This document shows positions 17,186 to 24,938 of a stretch of DNA of 64,000 nucleotides, in pieces; position 1 is the stretch's first letter, and every line of letters starts with the position of its first letter. Location: contig NZ_JACYXL010000009.1 in NCBI RefSeq assembly GCF_014842995.1, positions 101,330 to 165,329 on the forward strand. The letters are read 5' to 3'. This DNA comes from Rhodanobacter sp. 7MK24 (GTDB lineage: Bacteria > Pseudomonadota > Gammaproteobacteria > Xanthomonadales > Rhodanobacteraceae). Under the pieces are notes generated by a model. The model was given only the letters and a program-made list of their open reading frames with translations. It had not been told where the DNA came from and ran no database searches. A program made the position numbers and the translations under genes.

Positions 17186-18595
17186 ATGACTGCCCAGAAA
17201 GTGCTCGACCTGATCGTTGAACACGAGGTCGAGTTCGTCGACTTCCGCTTCGCCGACATGCTTGGCAAGCACCACCACGTCACTTTCCCGGCGCACGCCA
17301 TCGACGAGTCGACCTTCGAGGACGGCAAGATGTTCGACGGCTCCTCGATCACCGGCTGGAAGGGCATCAACGAGTCGGACATGATCCTGATGCCTGACCC
17401 GGAGACCGCCTACCTCGACCCGTTCAGCCAGCACACCCAGCTGATCCTGCATTGCGACGTGCTGGAGCCCAGCACCCTGCAGGCCTATGGCCGCGACCCG
17501 CGCTCGATCGCCAAGCGCGGCGAGGCCTACCTCAAGTCCACCGGCATCGCCGACACCGCCTTCTTCGGGCCGGAGCCGGAGTTCTTCATCTTCGACTCGG
17601 TGCGCTGGCAGAACGACATGGGTCGCGTGTTCTACGAGATCGAGTCGAACGAGGCCGCGTGGAGCACGCGCTTCAAGTACGAAGACGGCAACATGGGCCA
17701 TCGTCCCGGGGTGAAGGGCGGCTACTTCCCGGTGTCGCCGGTGGACACGCTGGGCGACCTGCGCGCCGACATGTGCAAGGTGCTGGAGTCGCTGGGCCAG
17801 AAGGTCGAGGTGCACCACCACGAGGTGGCCAATGCCGGCCAGTGCGAGATCGGCGTGAGGTTCAACACGCTGGTTCAGAAGGCCGACGAGCTGATGACGA
17901 TGAAGTACGTCATCAAGAACGTGGCGCACCAGAACGGCAAGACCGTCACCTTCATGCCCAAGCCCATCGTGGGCGACAACGGCAGCGGCATGCACGTGCA
18001 CCAGTCGCTGGCAAAGAACGGCGAGAACCTGTTCGCCGGCGACCTCTACGGCGGCCTCAGCCAGACCGCGCTGTGGTACATCGGCGGCATCTTCAAGCAC
18101 GCCAAGGCGATCAACGCCTTCGCCAACTCCACCACCAACAGCTACAAGCGCCTGGTGCCGGGCTTCGAGGCGCCGGTGATGCTGGCGTATTCCGCGCGCA
18201 ACCGCTCGGCGAGCTGCCGCATTCCCTACGTGGCGAGTCCGAAGGGCCGTCGCATCGAGGTGCGCTTCCCCGATCCGATGAACTCCGGCTACCTGGTGTT
18301 CACCGCACTGATGATGGCCGGCCTCGACGGCATCCTCAACAAGATCGACCCGGGCGCGCCGGCCGACAAGGACCTCTACGACCTGCCGCCGGAAGAAGAG
18401 AAGAACATCCCGCAGGTGTGCTCCAGCCTCGACCAGGCGCTGGAAGCGCTGGACAAGGACCGCGACTTCCTCAAGGCCGGCGGCGTGTTCACCGACGACT
18501 TCATCGACGCCTACATCGCGGTGAAGATGCAGGAAGTCACCCGCTACCGCGCCAGCACGCACCCGCTGGAGTTCCAGATGTACTACGCGCTGTAA
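17186..18595 (+). CDS. glnA: Type I glutamine synthetase
   Basis: 469 residues, the standard length of the dodecameric bacterial enzyme that makes glutamine from glutamate, ammonia and ATP. Visible signatures are [30 protein letters not shown], the glutamate-site segment [15 protein letters not shown] and NRSASCRIP. The conserved [10 protein letters not shown] carries the tyrosine that is adenylylated in this class, so post-translational control by GlnE is likely. GAGG precedes the ATG by 9 nt; a sigma-54 promoter and an NtrC site lie upstream. The last 110 bp are duplicated at 20282-20391. Confidence 0.98.
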   Translation: MTAQKVLDLIVEHEVEFVDFRFADMLGKHHHVTFPAHAIDESTFEDGKMFDGSSITGWKGINESDMILMPDPETAYLDPFSQHTQLILHCDVLEPSTLQAYGRDPRSIAKRGEAYLKSTGIADTAFFGPEPEFFIFDSVRWQNDMGRVFYEIESNEAAWSTRFKYEDGNMGHRPGVKGGYFPVSPVDTLGDLRADMCKVLESLGQKVEVHHHEVANAGQCEIGVRFNTLVQKADELMTMKYVIKNVAHQNGKTVTFMPKPIVGDNGSGMHVHQSLAKNGENLFAGDLYGGLSQTALWYIGGIFKHAKAINAFANSTTNSYKRLVPGFEAPVMLAYSARNRSASCRIPYVASPKGRRIEVRFPDPMNSGYLVFTALMMAGLDGILNKIDPGAPADKDLYDLPPEEEKNIPQVCSSLDQALEALDKDRDFLKAGGVFTDDFIDAYIAVKMQEVTRYRASTHPLEFQMYYAL

Positions 18596-18616
18596 TTTCC
18601 GCGTGAGGTGGCAAGG

Positions 18617-18640
18617 CAACGGGCGCTGCGGCGCCCGTTG
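18617..18640 (+). terminator. Terminator hairpin after glnA
   Basis: CAACGGGCGC and GCGCCCGTTG form a perfect 10-bp stem with a TGCG loop, followed by TCGTTT, 21 nt after the glnA stop. It is a plausible intrinsic terminator with a weak T tract. Confidence 0.7.
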
Positions 18641-18685
18641 TCGTTTCCGCTATCCTCCGTGGTCGCGCAGCGGTGGGGGGAAGAC

Positions 18686-20035
18686 ATGCGGCAGGTTTTC
18701 ATTGTGCTGGGTGCGCTCGCCGGTATCGCACTGTTCGTGCTGTTCGGCGCGTTCGCGTGGGGCCGCCTGCGTCCGCCCACGCCAGCACAGGCCGAAGCGC
18801 TCAGGCTGTTGCAGCCTGCAACGATGCCACCGGGTCGCAATGCGTGGCCGCTGTTGTGGCTGATCGATTACGACGTACCCGCGGATCGCATCGATGCGGC
18901 ATACGCGCAGGAGCGTGCGCACATGCAGGACTGGGCCAGCCACATGCCGGCCAATCCATCGATGACGGCGATGATCTACAGGCCGCTGGCCGCCACGCAA
19001 TACTCGAAGCGCCCAGCCATCAGTAACGCAGAGTACCGGCGGCTCTGCGCGATCGGCGAGCATGATTGCCTCGCCAAGGTGCGCGCCGAAGGCCAGCCGT
19101 TGCGCGATCTGCTGGCGCGCCAGTCGGGTCGGCTGGCGCAGGTCGAAGCCGTGAACACGGCGGACGAGTTGTGGGACGATCAGCCGCGCAGTGTCTATGC
19201 ATTCGCGCTGTCGCCAGGATTTCAGAACACGGAAGACTTGTTGCTTACCGCCACCGTTGCCGATTTCGTCGACGGACGGCAAGCGCAGGCGCTGGTGGCC
19301 GTCTGCCATCAGGCAGCCGGCTTACGTCGCCTGCATGCACACACCAACACGGTCCTCGGTGCAATGCTCACTGCGGTATGGATGGAAGCCGATGAGCGCG
19401 CGCTTGCCGGCATGCTGGGCGAATTGCCGAAGGATCAGGTGATACCGGATGAATGCATGCGGGCTTTTGCGCTGCCGACGCAAGGTGACGTCAGCTTGTG
19501 CATGCCGATGCAACAAGAGTTTGCCGATTTTGTAGCCATCATGCATGAAGGAAACAGCGGTAGGCAGAACGTCTTCGAGCGACTGCAAACGGCCGTGATG
19601 TTCGACAATCGCGATTTCCGCTTGCAAGCGCCGACATACGCTTGGGCTTGCCAGCCCAGCCTGCAATCTGACGCATTGGCTGATCGTCCACTGCCGATGG
19701 CAAGCTTGTTGACCGTGCGGAATGATTTTTTCGACACCCTCTCCAATGCCGGCGGCTTCGTCCTTGCGCGCATCGCAGCACCGGCCTTCACGCAATACGC
19801 CGCACGCAACCAGGACTATGCCGCCAGCCTGCGCCTGATGGCCTGGCTGCTGCGCACCCGTGCCACTGCCACGACCGCAGCGGCTTGGCAACTGCAATTG
19901 ACGAAGGCGCTGCCCACGCTGCGCGGGAAAGGCAGGCGCAACATCAGCGTCGACCCGGATGGCCGCTTCCTGCGCATGCGCTACTACGCAACATATCCCG
20001 ACCACGTCGAACTCGCACTGTCGTTGATGAAATAA
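18686..20035 (+). CDS. Membrane-anchored protein of unknown function
   Basis: 449 residues; not recognised. One N-terminal hydrophobic segment (IVLGALAGIALFVLFGAFAW) acts as an anchor or uncleaved signal, and the rest is predicted periplasmic and mostly helical, without a known catalytic motif. Features include LLWLIDYDVPADRIDAAYA near residue 60 and several cysteines (RRLCAIGEHDCL, PDECMRAF, VSLCMPM). GGGGGGAAG precedes the ATG. It follows glnA after a terminator, so it is probably transcribed independently. Similar anchored proteins are common orphans in Xanthomonadales; no function is proposed. Confidence 0.75.
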   Translation: MRQVFIVLGALAGIALFVLFGAFAWGRLRPPTPAQAEALRLLQPATMPPGRNAWPLLWLIDYDVPADRIDAAYAQERAHMQDWASHMPANPSMTAMIYRPLAATQYSKRPAISNAEYRRLCAIGEHDCLAKVRAEGQPLRDLLARQSGRLAQVEAVNTADELWDDQPRSVYAFALSPGFQNTEDLLLTATVADFVDGRQAQALVAVCHQAAGLRRLHAHTNTVLGAMLTAVWMEADERALAGMLGELPKDQVIPDECMRAFALPTQGDVSLCMPMQQEFADFVAIMHEGNSGRQNVFERLQTAVMFDNRDFRLQAPTYAWACQPSLQSDALADRPLPMASLLTVRNDFFDTLSNAGGFVLARIAAPAFTQYAARNQDYAASLRLMAWLLRTRATATTAAAWQLQLTKALPTLRGKGRRNISVDPDGRFLRMRYYATYPDHVELALSLMK

Positions 20036-20037
20036 AG

Positions 20038-20280
20038 CATTGCTCCAACTTTGCGCACATCCCATGATGGCGCAATGCGCGACGAAGCTTGGCGGGCGTG
20101 GGTAGAGCAGCTGGCGATCAGGGTGGCCCGGGTCTGTGCCGGGTTGTGCGTGCGTTGACTCAATGGTGCGTTGGCAGAATTGCTGGGCAGCGGCATGCGC
20201 AGCGCGGTCGGACAGCCGCTGGCTTTGTGGTTGCGCGGACGAACTGTCGCAGGCGCGGCGCGCGCTGAACGAATCGCGCG
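20038..20280 (+). pseudogene. Decayed 5' copy of ntrB
   Basis: This stretch aligns along its whole length with 23892-24139, that is the leader and first ~70 codons of the intact ntrB downstream. It starts at the equivalent ATG (20074, giving MRDEAWRAWVEQL versus MRNEAWQTWAEQL), but a Trp codon has become TGA after about 27 codons. A 5-nt deletion near 20235 then shifts the frame inside the LALWLR region. The leader inverted repeat is also eroded. It ends abruptly at a junction with glnA 3' sequence. Confidence 0.9.
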
Positions 20281-20395
20281 CGGTGTGTTCACCGACGACT
20301 TCATCGACGCCTATATCGCGGTGAAGATGCAGGAAGTCACCCGCTACCGCGCCAGCACGCACCCGCTGGAGTTCCAGATGTACTACGCGCTCTGA
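20281..20395 (+). pseudogene. Second copy of the glnA 3' end
   Basis: About 110 bp (20282-20391) match the last 36 codons of glnA with only two differences, both synonymous (GGC to GGT and TAC to TAT), so it still encodes [19 protein letters not shown] and the C terminus MYYAL. The match stops at the last codon; the stop here is TGA instead of TAA. It is fused to the ntrB remnant and, in one frame, forms a 74-codon chimeric open frame from 20171 that is unlikely to be a functional gene. Confidence 0.93.
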
Positions 20396-20410
20396 CCGGC
20401 GGAAGGAAGG

Positions 20411-20437
20411 GACGACGAGCACACGCTGCTCGTCGTC
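20411..20437. terminator. Hairpin terminator between convergent units
   Basis: GACGACGAGCA and TGCTCGTCGTC form a perfect 11-bp stem with a CACGC loop. It sits between the glnA-tail copy and the leftward gene ending at 20457 and could act in both directions. Confidence 0.65.
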
Positions 20438-20456
20438 TCGTGTCAGTGTTGCCCGA

Positions 20457-21095
20457 TCACCGATTTGGGCGGCCGTGCGTGCAGGTATCGGCTGGGTTTG
20501 CGCGCACGAAATCAGCGATCCAATTGGTTTCCCAAGTACGATCGTCGTAAGAGAACGACTGCTCCCATCGAGCATGGTCGGGATCGAGCTTGGTCCACAG
20601 GAAGCGTACTTTCACCGGCTGACCTTGGTCCTGGTCTTCGCCATAGAACTCGCCGTGGTTGCCGTGGAAGCCGCCAACCATGGCGGGGCTCATCCTGCCA
20701 TCGGCACTGCTTACCCAGTAGATCGACCACTGCCGCTTGGCAGGATCGAACAAGCGCAGGGTCAGACCGGCCCAGCCCTTGGTCGGAAAATACAGCTCGT
20801 CCACCGTGGCTTTGCCGTCGAGATACTCGGCCATGCACAGCGTGGCCGGGAACGCCTCCCAAGGTCCCTTGCTGCCCACATCACGCTTGACCAGCCGGCG
20901 TTGCCGAGTCGTCCAGGCGCCCTGGAAATAGTCGAAATCGTGCGGGTCGCCGGTGTACGCCATCGTGTAACCGGGAGGGAGTACTGCGACTGATGCTGCA
21001 GACATGGCGGCGGAGGCTTGCATGGACGCCATGCACACCAGCAGCAGACCGGCTGCCGAGAAGTATGAAATCGGATTTCGGCGGAAAGGCTTCAT
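20457..21095 (-). CDS. Exported protein of unknown function (DUF1579-like)
   Basis: 212 residues with a signal peptide (YFSAAGLLLVCMASMQASA). The mature part begins with DPHDFDYFQGAWTTRQRRLV, then shows strands with LTLRLFDPAKRQWSIYWVSS and a C-terminal WEQSFSYDDRTWETNWI, resembling small lipocalin-like exported proteins that measure or bind small molecules. GGAG precedes the ATG at 21095 by 8 nt. No operon partner. Function unknown. Confidence 0.65.
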   Translation of the reverse strand: MKPFRRNPISYFSAAGLLLVCMASMQASAAMSAASVAVLPPGYTMAYTGDPHDFDYFQGAWTTRQRRLVKRDVGSKGPWEAFPATLCMAEYLDGKATVDELYFPTKGWAGLTLRLFDPAKRQWSIYWVSSADGRMSPAMVGGFHGNHGEFYGEDQDQGQPVKVRFLWTKLDPDHARWEQSFSYDDRTWETNWIADFVRANPADTCTHGRPNR

Positions 21096-21625
21096 GTGGA
21101 TGCTCCATGGGCTGGCAGGGCAACGGGGTCGCAACGGTCGGGACACACGGCAGCACCGCATGTGCGTCAACCCGGTCTGACGTGCAGCTGGGTGCCGTCG
21201 CTGCATGGTTGCTTTCGTACCTTAGGGCCGACAGTGGCTCGCACGAATAGCCACTACATCAAACATTGCCATGACCACTCAAAGGGGTCGGACAGCTCGT
21301 GTCCCCCCAGGTGCATGGGCTGTTGGTGTCTGCTGTCGGCGGTACCTGACCTTCTCGCCAACTAGAACCCTGGACAGAACTCCAAAGTCCGTACGTTTTA
21401 GCGCCCCATGGTTTGTGCATTTAACCGCGTGCCGACACAGACTATCGCGTCTATTAAGACGCATAACCTGTGCGTGTTCTTTGGGTCAATGAGTTATCTA
21501 TGGTGCGGATTTGCAAAAGCGCCCCGATATGACACCCATAGTGTGTGCAATGGGACGGCACTAAAGCCGGTCTAGTGGGCCAGTCGTATAACGGACGGAC
21601 TGCTCAACATGGGTAGCTCAGCAGC
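21096..21625. other. Non-coding, lower-GC stretch
   Basis: I recognise no gene. GC falls clearly below the surroundings between about 21380 and 21600, with short A+T-rich patches. Only fragments of open frame occur. It probably marks the left boundary of inserted DNA that also carries the HxlR and HAF-repeat genes. Confidence 0.5.
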
Positions 21626-22051
21626 TCATCCTGATGCCGGAAGATGCATTTTCCGAAGTTCATTCATGAATTCCGCGCGTATTTCAGGCCCACCTTCTTT
21701 CAAGGTGCGAGCCCGCCCTTGTAATTTTGAAGTGGGCAAATATTCGTGTCCCCATGCAGCCATTTCCAACAGAAGAGGAACCAGTGCGATGCCTTTCTCC
21801 GTAAGGCTATAAATCGCCTTCTGTTTATGGGTGGGGTCATCGGACTTGGTGATGATCCCTTGCTCGACAAGCTTTCGAAGTCGGTCGGCAAGGATATTCG
21901 ATGCGATTCCCTCCAAAGATTTGGTCAGGAGTTCGCGGAAATGCCTTCGATTAACGAAAACGATGTCGCGGATGACGAGCAAAGTCCATTGATCGCCAAG
22001 CACTTCGAGCGTTTGGTTGATGACGCATTCGGATCTATGACTCGTGCGCAC
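21626..22051 (-). CDS. HxlR-family transcriptional regulator
   Basis: 141 residues forming a single winged-helix domain: INQTLEVLGDQWTLLVIRDI at the N terminus, FRELLTKSLEGIASNILADR as recognition helices, then LVEQGIITKSDD and YSLTEKGIALVPLL as the wing and dimer helix. This is the HxlR/MarR-like group that senses reactive electrophiles or small molecules. The start is GTG with GGAAG upstream. It is divergent from the HAF-repeat gene, and an inverted repeat lies between them, suggesting autoregulation and control of the neighbour. Confidence 0.88.
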   Translation of the reverse strand: MRTSHRSECVINQTLEVLGDQWTLLVIRDIVFVNRRHFRELLTKSLEGIASNILADRLRKLVEQGIITKSDDPTHKQKAIYSLTEKGIALVPLLLEMAAWGHEYLPTSKLQGRARTLKEGGPEIRAEFMNELRKMHLPASG

Positions 22052-22099
22052 GCTGCTTCCAACTCGAATGGACAGTCCGGCGCCATTCTACGACACTAA

Positions 22100-22124
22100 A
22101 ACTAGTTGCAAACTACAACTGGTT
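22100..22124. promoter_or_regulatory. Inverted-repeat operator in the HxlR/HAF divergent region
   Basis: AACTAGTTG and CAACTGGTT, 8 of 9 complementary, are separated by 7 bp (CAAACTA). Operators of HxlR-type regulators have this form and lie in divergent promoters. GTTGTAC follows at once. Assigning it to the adjacent HxlR protein is inference. Confidence 0.55.
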
Positions 22125-22237
22125 GTACTATCGTCCCGCCCGTCGCGATGCGAGCTCCGTCCAGCTGGCGCTCGCGTGGAGGGCTGCGTTGTCAGGAACC
22201 TGGGGATCGGAACTGAAACTTCGTGGGAGGCAAAAAT

Positions 22238-23539
22238 ATGAACATGTTCAAGCAGCTGCGCTATCTCTGGATGCCTTGCGCTACGGTGTTTGCTCTGACT
22301 TGCTTTGGCAATGCCTTCGCTCAGGTGAGCTACCAAGTTACCGATCTGGGCGTTCCGAAGAATGACAATTATTCGATGGTCATGTCCGTCAACGACGAGG
22401 GCTGGTCGGAGATCATGGCTGGGAACTTTCTACCGGGGCAGGGGGATTCGCTATCCGGGGTACCCTTAAACGGACGCGCACTGATAAACGTCGACGGATA
22501 CTACGTTGACCTCGGCACGCTCGGCGGACCGAACAGTTGGATGAACTTTGGCGAGATCAACGACCTCGCGCAGGTAGTGGGTGATTCCGAAACGGCTGTC
22601 CCGGACCCGAACGGCGAAGACATTTGCGGATTCGGCACCCACCTTACGTGTCTTCCGTTTCTTTGGCAGCCCTTCCAGATGAGCGCCCTCCCAACACTAG
22701 GCGGAAATAACGGGGAGGCGAGCGCGATTAACAACCATGGACAAATCGTTGGAATGGCAGAAAACGGTGCGGTGGATACCTCATGCCAGGCCGGCACCAC
22801 TAATAATCGGGTTCAACTGCCGGTGTTGTGGGAAAACGGCAAGGCCCACGCGCTTCCTACGGTAGATGGCGATCCAGACGGGTTCGCATTTTGGATCAAC
22901 GATCTTGGTCAGGCCGTAGGCTACTCGGGAAACTGCAGCGGACCCATTCACGGCATATTGTGGGAAAACCGCACTGCGTCTGCGCTTTCTGACCTCGGAA
23001 CCGGCGGCTTCGGTGAGAACATCAACAACCAGGGCCAAATCGTCGGAACCGTCGGTAGTGCTGACGGAACTACCCAAACTGGCGCGATTTGGCAGATTGT
23101 CAAAGGCACAGGCACCACCAAACTCACCACGGTGCTCGGACTCCTGCCGGGAGATGTTGCGGGCATAGCCTTCGGCAACAACAACCAGGACCAAGTAGTG
23201 GGGGGTGAGTGGAACTCCAACTTCTACTGGTCTCATGCCTTCATCTGGCAGAACGGCGTGATGACCGACCTCAACACGCTGTTCCCTGCCGGTCCCAGCC
23301 TGTTCGCGACCTTCGCCGCCAAAATCAATAGCCGCGGACAAATCGGAGGCATGGCAATCGTGTGCAGCGGGCCGCACCAGGGCGAGATGCACGCGTTTCT
23401 GGCAACCCCGGTGAAGCAAAGTGCGGGTGAATCGATTGCTCAGGCCGCGCCCAATTGCCTGGAATCCAATTTCCCCGCAGCGGATGCCGTCAGTCGACTT
23501 TTGAAGAAATCCGGACCCGGCGGCCAATTCGTGCGGTAA
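22238..23539 (+). CDS. Exported HAF-repeat protein
   Basis: 433 residues with a signal peptide (VFALTCFGNAFA). The mature protein is built from HAF-type repeats, seen as DLGTLGGPNSWMNFGEINDL, then AINNHGQIVGMAE, WINDLGQAVGYSG, NINNQGQIVGTVG and KINSRGQIGG, each followed by a W/F-rich LWENG or IWQNG strand. These repeats form an extracellular propeller-like fold of unknown role. GGGAGG lies 7 nt before the ATG at 22238. Base composition is lower in GC and richer in Asn codons than the neighbours, consistent with acquisition. It is probably controlled by the divergent HxlR gene. Confidence 0.85.
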   Translation: MNMFKQLRYLWMPCATVFALTCFGNAFAQVSYQVTDLGVPKNDNYSMVMSVNDEGWSEIMAGNFLPGQGDSLSGVPLNGRALINVDGYYVDLGTLGGPNSWMNFGEINDLAQVVGDSETAVPDPNGEDICGFGTHLTCLPFLWQPFQMSALPTLGGNNGEASAINNHGQIVGMAENGAVDTSCQAGTTNNRVQLPVLWENGKAHALPTVDGDPDGFAFWINDLGQAVGYSGNCSGPIHGILWENRTASALSDLGTGGFGENINNQGQIVGTVGSADGTTQTGAIWQIVKGTGTTKLTTVLGLLPGDVAGIAFGNNNQDQVVGGEWNSNFYWSHAFIWQNGVMTDLNTLFPAGPSLFATFAAKINSRGQIGGMAIVCSGPHQGEMHAFLATPVKQSAGESIAQAAPNCLESNFPAADAVSRLLKKSGPGGQFVR

Positions 23540-23639
23540 CGAGTGCTTTCGAAGCGTAATCGAACGGTACTCGCGACAACGACCAAGCGCTTAATGGGCA
23601 GGTCACGACCGAGAATATGCCCCTTTTGAGCGCCTTGAC

Positions 23640-23674
23640 GGCGTTAAGCCACGAGTCGTGGCTTAACGCCTTTT
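23640..23674 (+). terminator. Strong intrinsic terminator after the HAF gene
   Basis: Two 15-nt arms (GGCGTTAAGCCACGA and its complement) form a perfect hairpin around one central base, followed by TTTT. It lies about 100 bp after the HAF gene stop. Confidence 0.85.
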
Positions 23675-23890
23675 GCGAACCGGTCCAAGCCTGCCCCGAT
23701 ACAAGACGGAGCGATACGCTGCCAAGAAGGCAAATGCATCGCTGTTCGCGTCGAATGAGATTTCGCGGGATTGACGCCAGTGGTCTGGCGTGTGATTTGC
23801 CGATACGTCGTACCAACCGCCCGTTTGGTTCGCGACGGGGTTAAGTTGCCGCGACAAAGTCAGGCAATGCAAGACTGCCAATCCGTCTGC

Positions 23891-23930
23891 CATTGCACCA
23901 TTTCCGCGCACGTCCCATGATGGTGCAATG
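23891..23930 (+). promoter_or_regulatory. 11-bp inverted repeat of NtrC half-sites covering the ntrB start
   Basis: CATTGCACCAT (23891-23901) and ATGGTGCAATG (23920-23930) are perfectly complementary across an 18-nt spacer. TTGCACCA/TGGTGCAA is the NtrC half-site sequence, though the spacing exceeds that of one dimer site. The ntrB ATG (23928-23930) is the end of the right arm, so an RNA hairpin would also bury the start codon. Confidence 0.6.
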
Positions 23931-24938
23931 CGCAACGAAGCATGGCAGACGTGGGCGGAGCAGCTGACGACCGGAATAGCCAAGGTCGACGCTGACTTGC
24001 GCGTGCGCTGGCTCAACGGTGCGCTGGCCGAGTTGCTGGGCAGCGGCATGCGCAGCGCGGTCGGGCAGCCACTGGCTTTGTGGCTGCGTGCGCCGGACGA
24101 ACTGGCGCAGGCGCGGCGCGCGCTGGACGAATCGCGCTTCGTGCAGTTGCGCGAGGCGACGCTTTCCGCGTTCGACGAGCGCACGTTGCAGGCTGATATC
24201 GTCCTCCAGCCCGACGGCGATGGCGGCCTGCTGGTCGAGGTGCATCCGCTGGCCGAGCGCTCGCGCACGGCGTCGCCGTTGTCCGCCACGCTGCGCGGCT
24301 TTGCGCACGAGGTGAAGAACCCGCTGGCCGGCCTGCGCGGGGCGGCGCAGCTGCTGCAGCGTCGCGTCGATGGTGCGGAGCTGCAGGCGCTGGCAGGTCT
24401 GATCATCGACGAGGCGGATCGCCTCGCCGCGCTGGCGAACCGGCTGCTGCATCACGATGGCGCCGCCCGGCTGGGTGCGGTGGGCATCCACCAACTGCTC
24501 GACCGCCTGAGTGACCTGCTGCAGGCCGAACCTTCGCCGCCGCGCCTGCGCCACGATTACGACCCCAGCCTGCCCGACGTGCATGGTGACGCGGATCGCC
24601 TGCAACAGGTGTTTCTCAACCTTGCGCGCAACGCGGTGGAAGCGGGTGCGCGCACGCTGGTCTTGCGCACGCGGGCGGAGCATGGCGTGCGTGCCGGCGC
24701 GCGCGTGCTGCGCAGCGCCTTGCGCGTGGACGTGATCGACGATGGCTGCGGCGTGCCGGCGGAATTGCGCGACACGCTGTTCGAGCCCCTGGTGTCGGGC
24801 CGCGCCGACGGCACGGGCCTTGGCCTGGCGCTGTCGCGCGAAATCGTCCGCGAACATGGCGGCGAGCTGCGCTGCACCAGCCGTCCGGGCGAGACGGTGT
24901 TTTCGCTGTACCTGCCGTTGGAGCGTGGGCATGAATGA
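23928..24938 (+). CDS. ntrB: Nitrogen regulation sensor histidine kinase NtrB (GlnL)
   Basis: 336 residues, cytoplasmic. An N-terminal PAS domain (about 10-75) precedes the H-box GFAHEVKNPLAGLRGAAQLL with phospho-acceptor His127, then the N-box NLARNAVEAG and glycine boxes DDGCGVP and GTGLGLALSREI. NtrB phosphorylates or dephosphorylates NtrC according to PII state. No strong Shine-Dalgarno precedes the ATG; the start sits in the arm of an inverted repeat. It overlaps ntrC by 8 bp. A decayed copy of its 5' end lies at 20038-20280. Confidence 0.96.
   Translation: MRNEAWQTWAEQLTTGIAKVDADLRVRWLNGALAELLGSGMRSAVGQPLALWLRAPDELAQARRALDESRFVQLREATLSAFDERTLQADIVLQPDGDGGLLVEVHPLAERSRTASPLSATLRGFAHEVKNPLAGLRGAAQLLQRRVDGAELQALAGLIIDEADRLAALANRLLHHDGAARLGAVGIHQLLDRLSDLLQAEPSPPRLRHDYDPSLPDVHGDADRLQQVFLNLARNAVEAGARTLVLRTRAEHGVRAGARVLRSALRVDVIDDGCGVPAELRDTLFEPLVSGRADGTGLGLALSREIVREHGGELRCTSRPGETVFSLYLPLERGHE

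Noticed and set aside
20171..20395. 74-codon open frame joining an NtrB PAS fragment to the GlnA C terminus
   Set aside because: Its halves are remnants of two different genes and the ntrB portion is disrupted, so it is treated as pseudogene sequence, not a new protein.
21279..21464. Short minus-strand open frame suggesting a transposase tail
   Set aside because: No transposase motif could be named; left as unexplained low-GC sequence.
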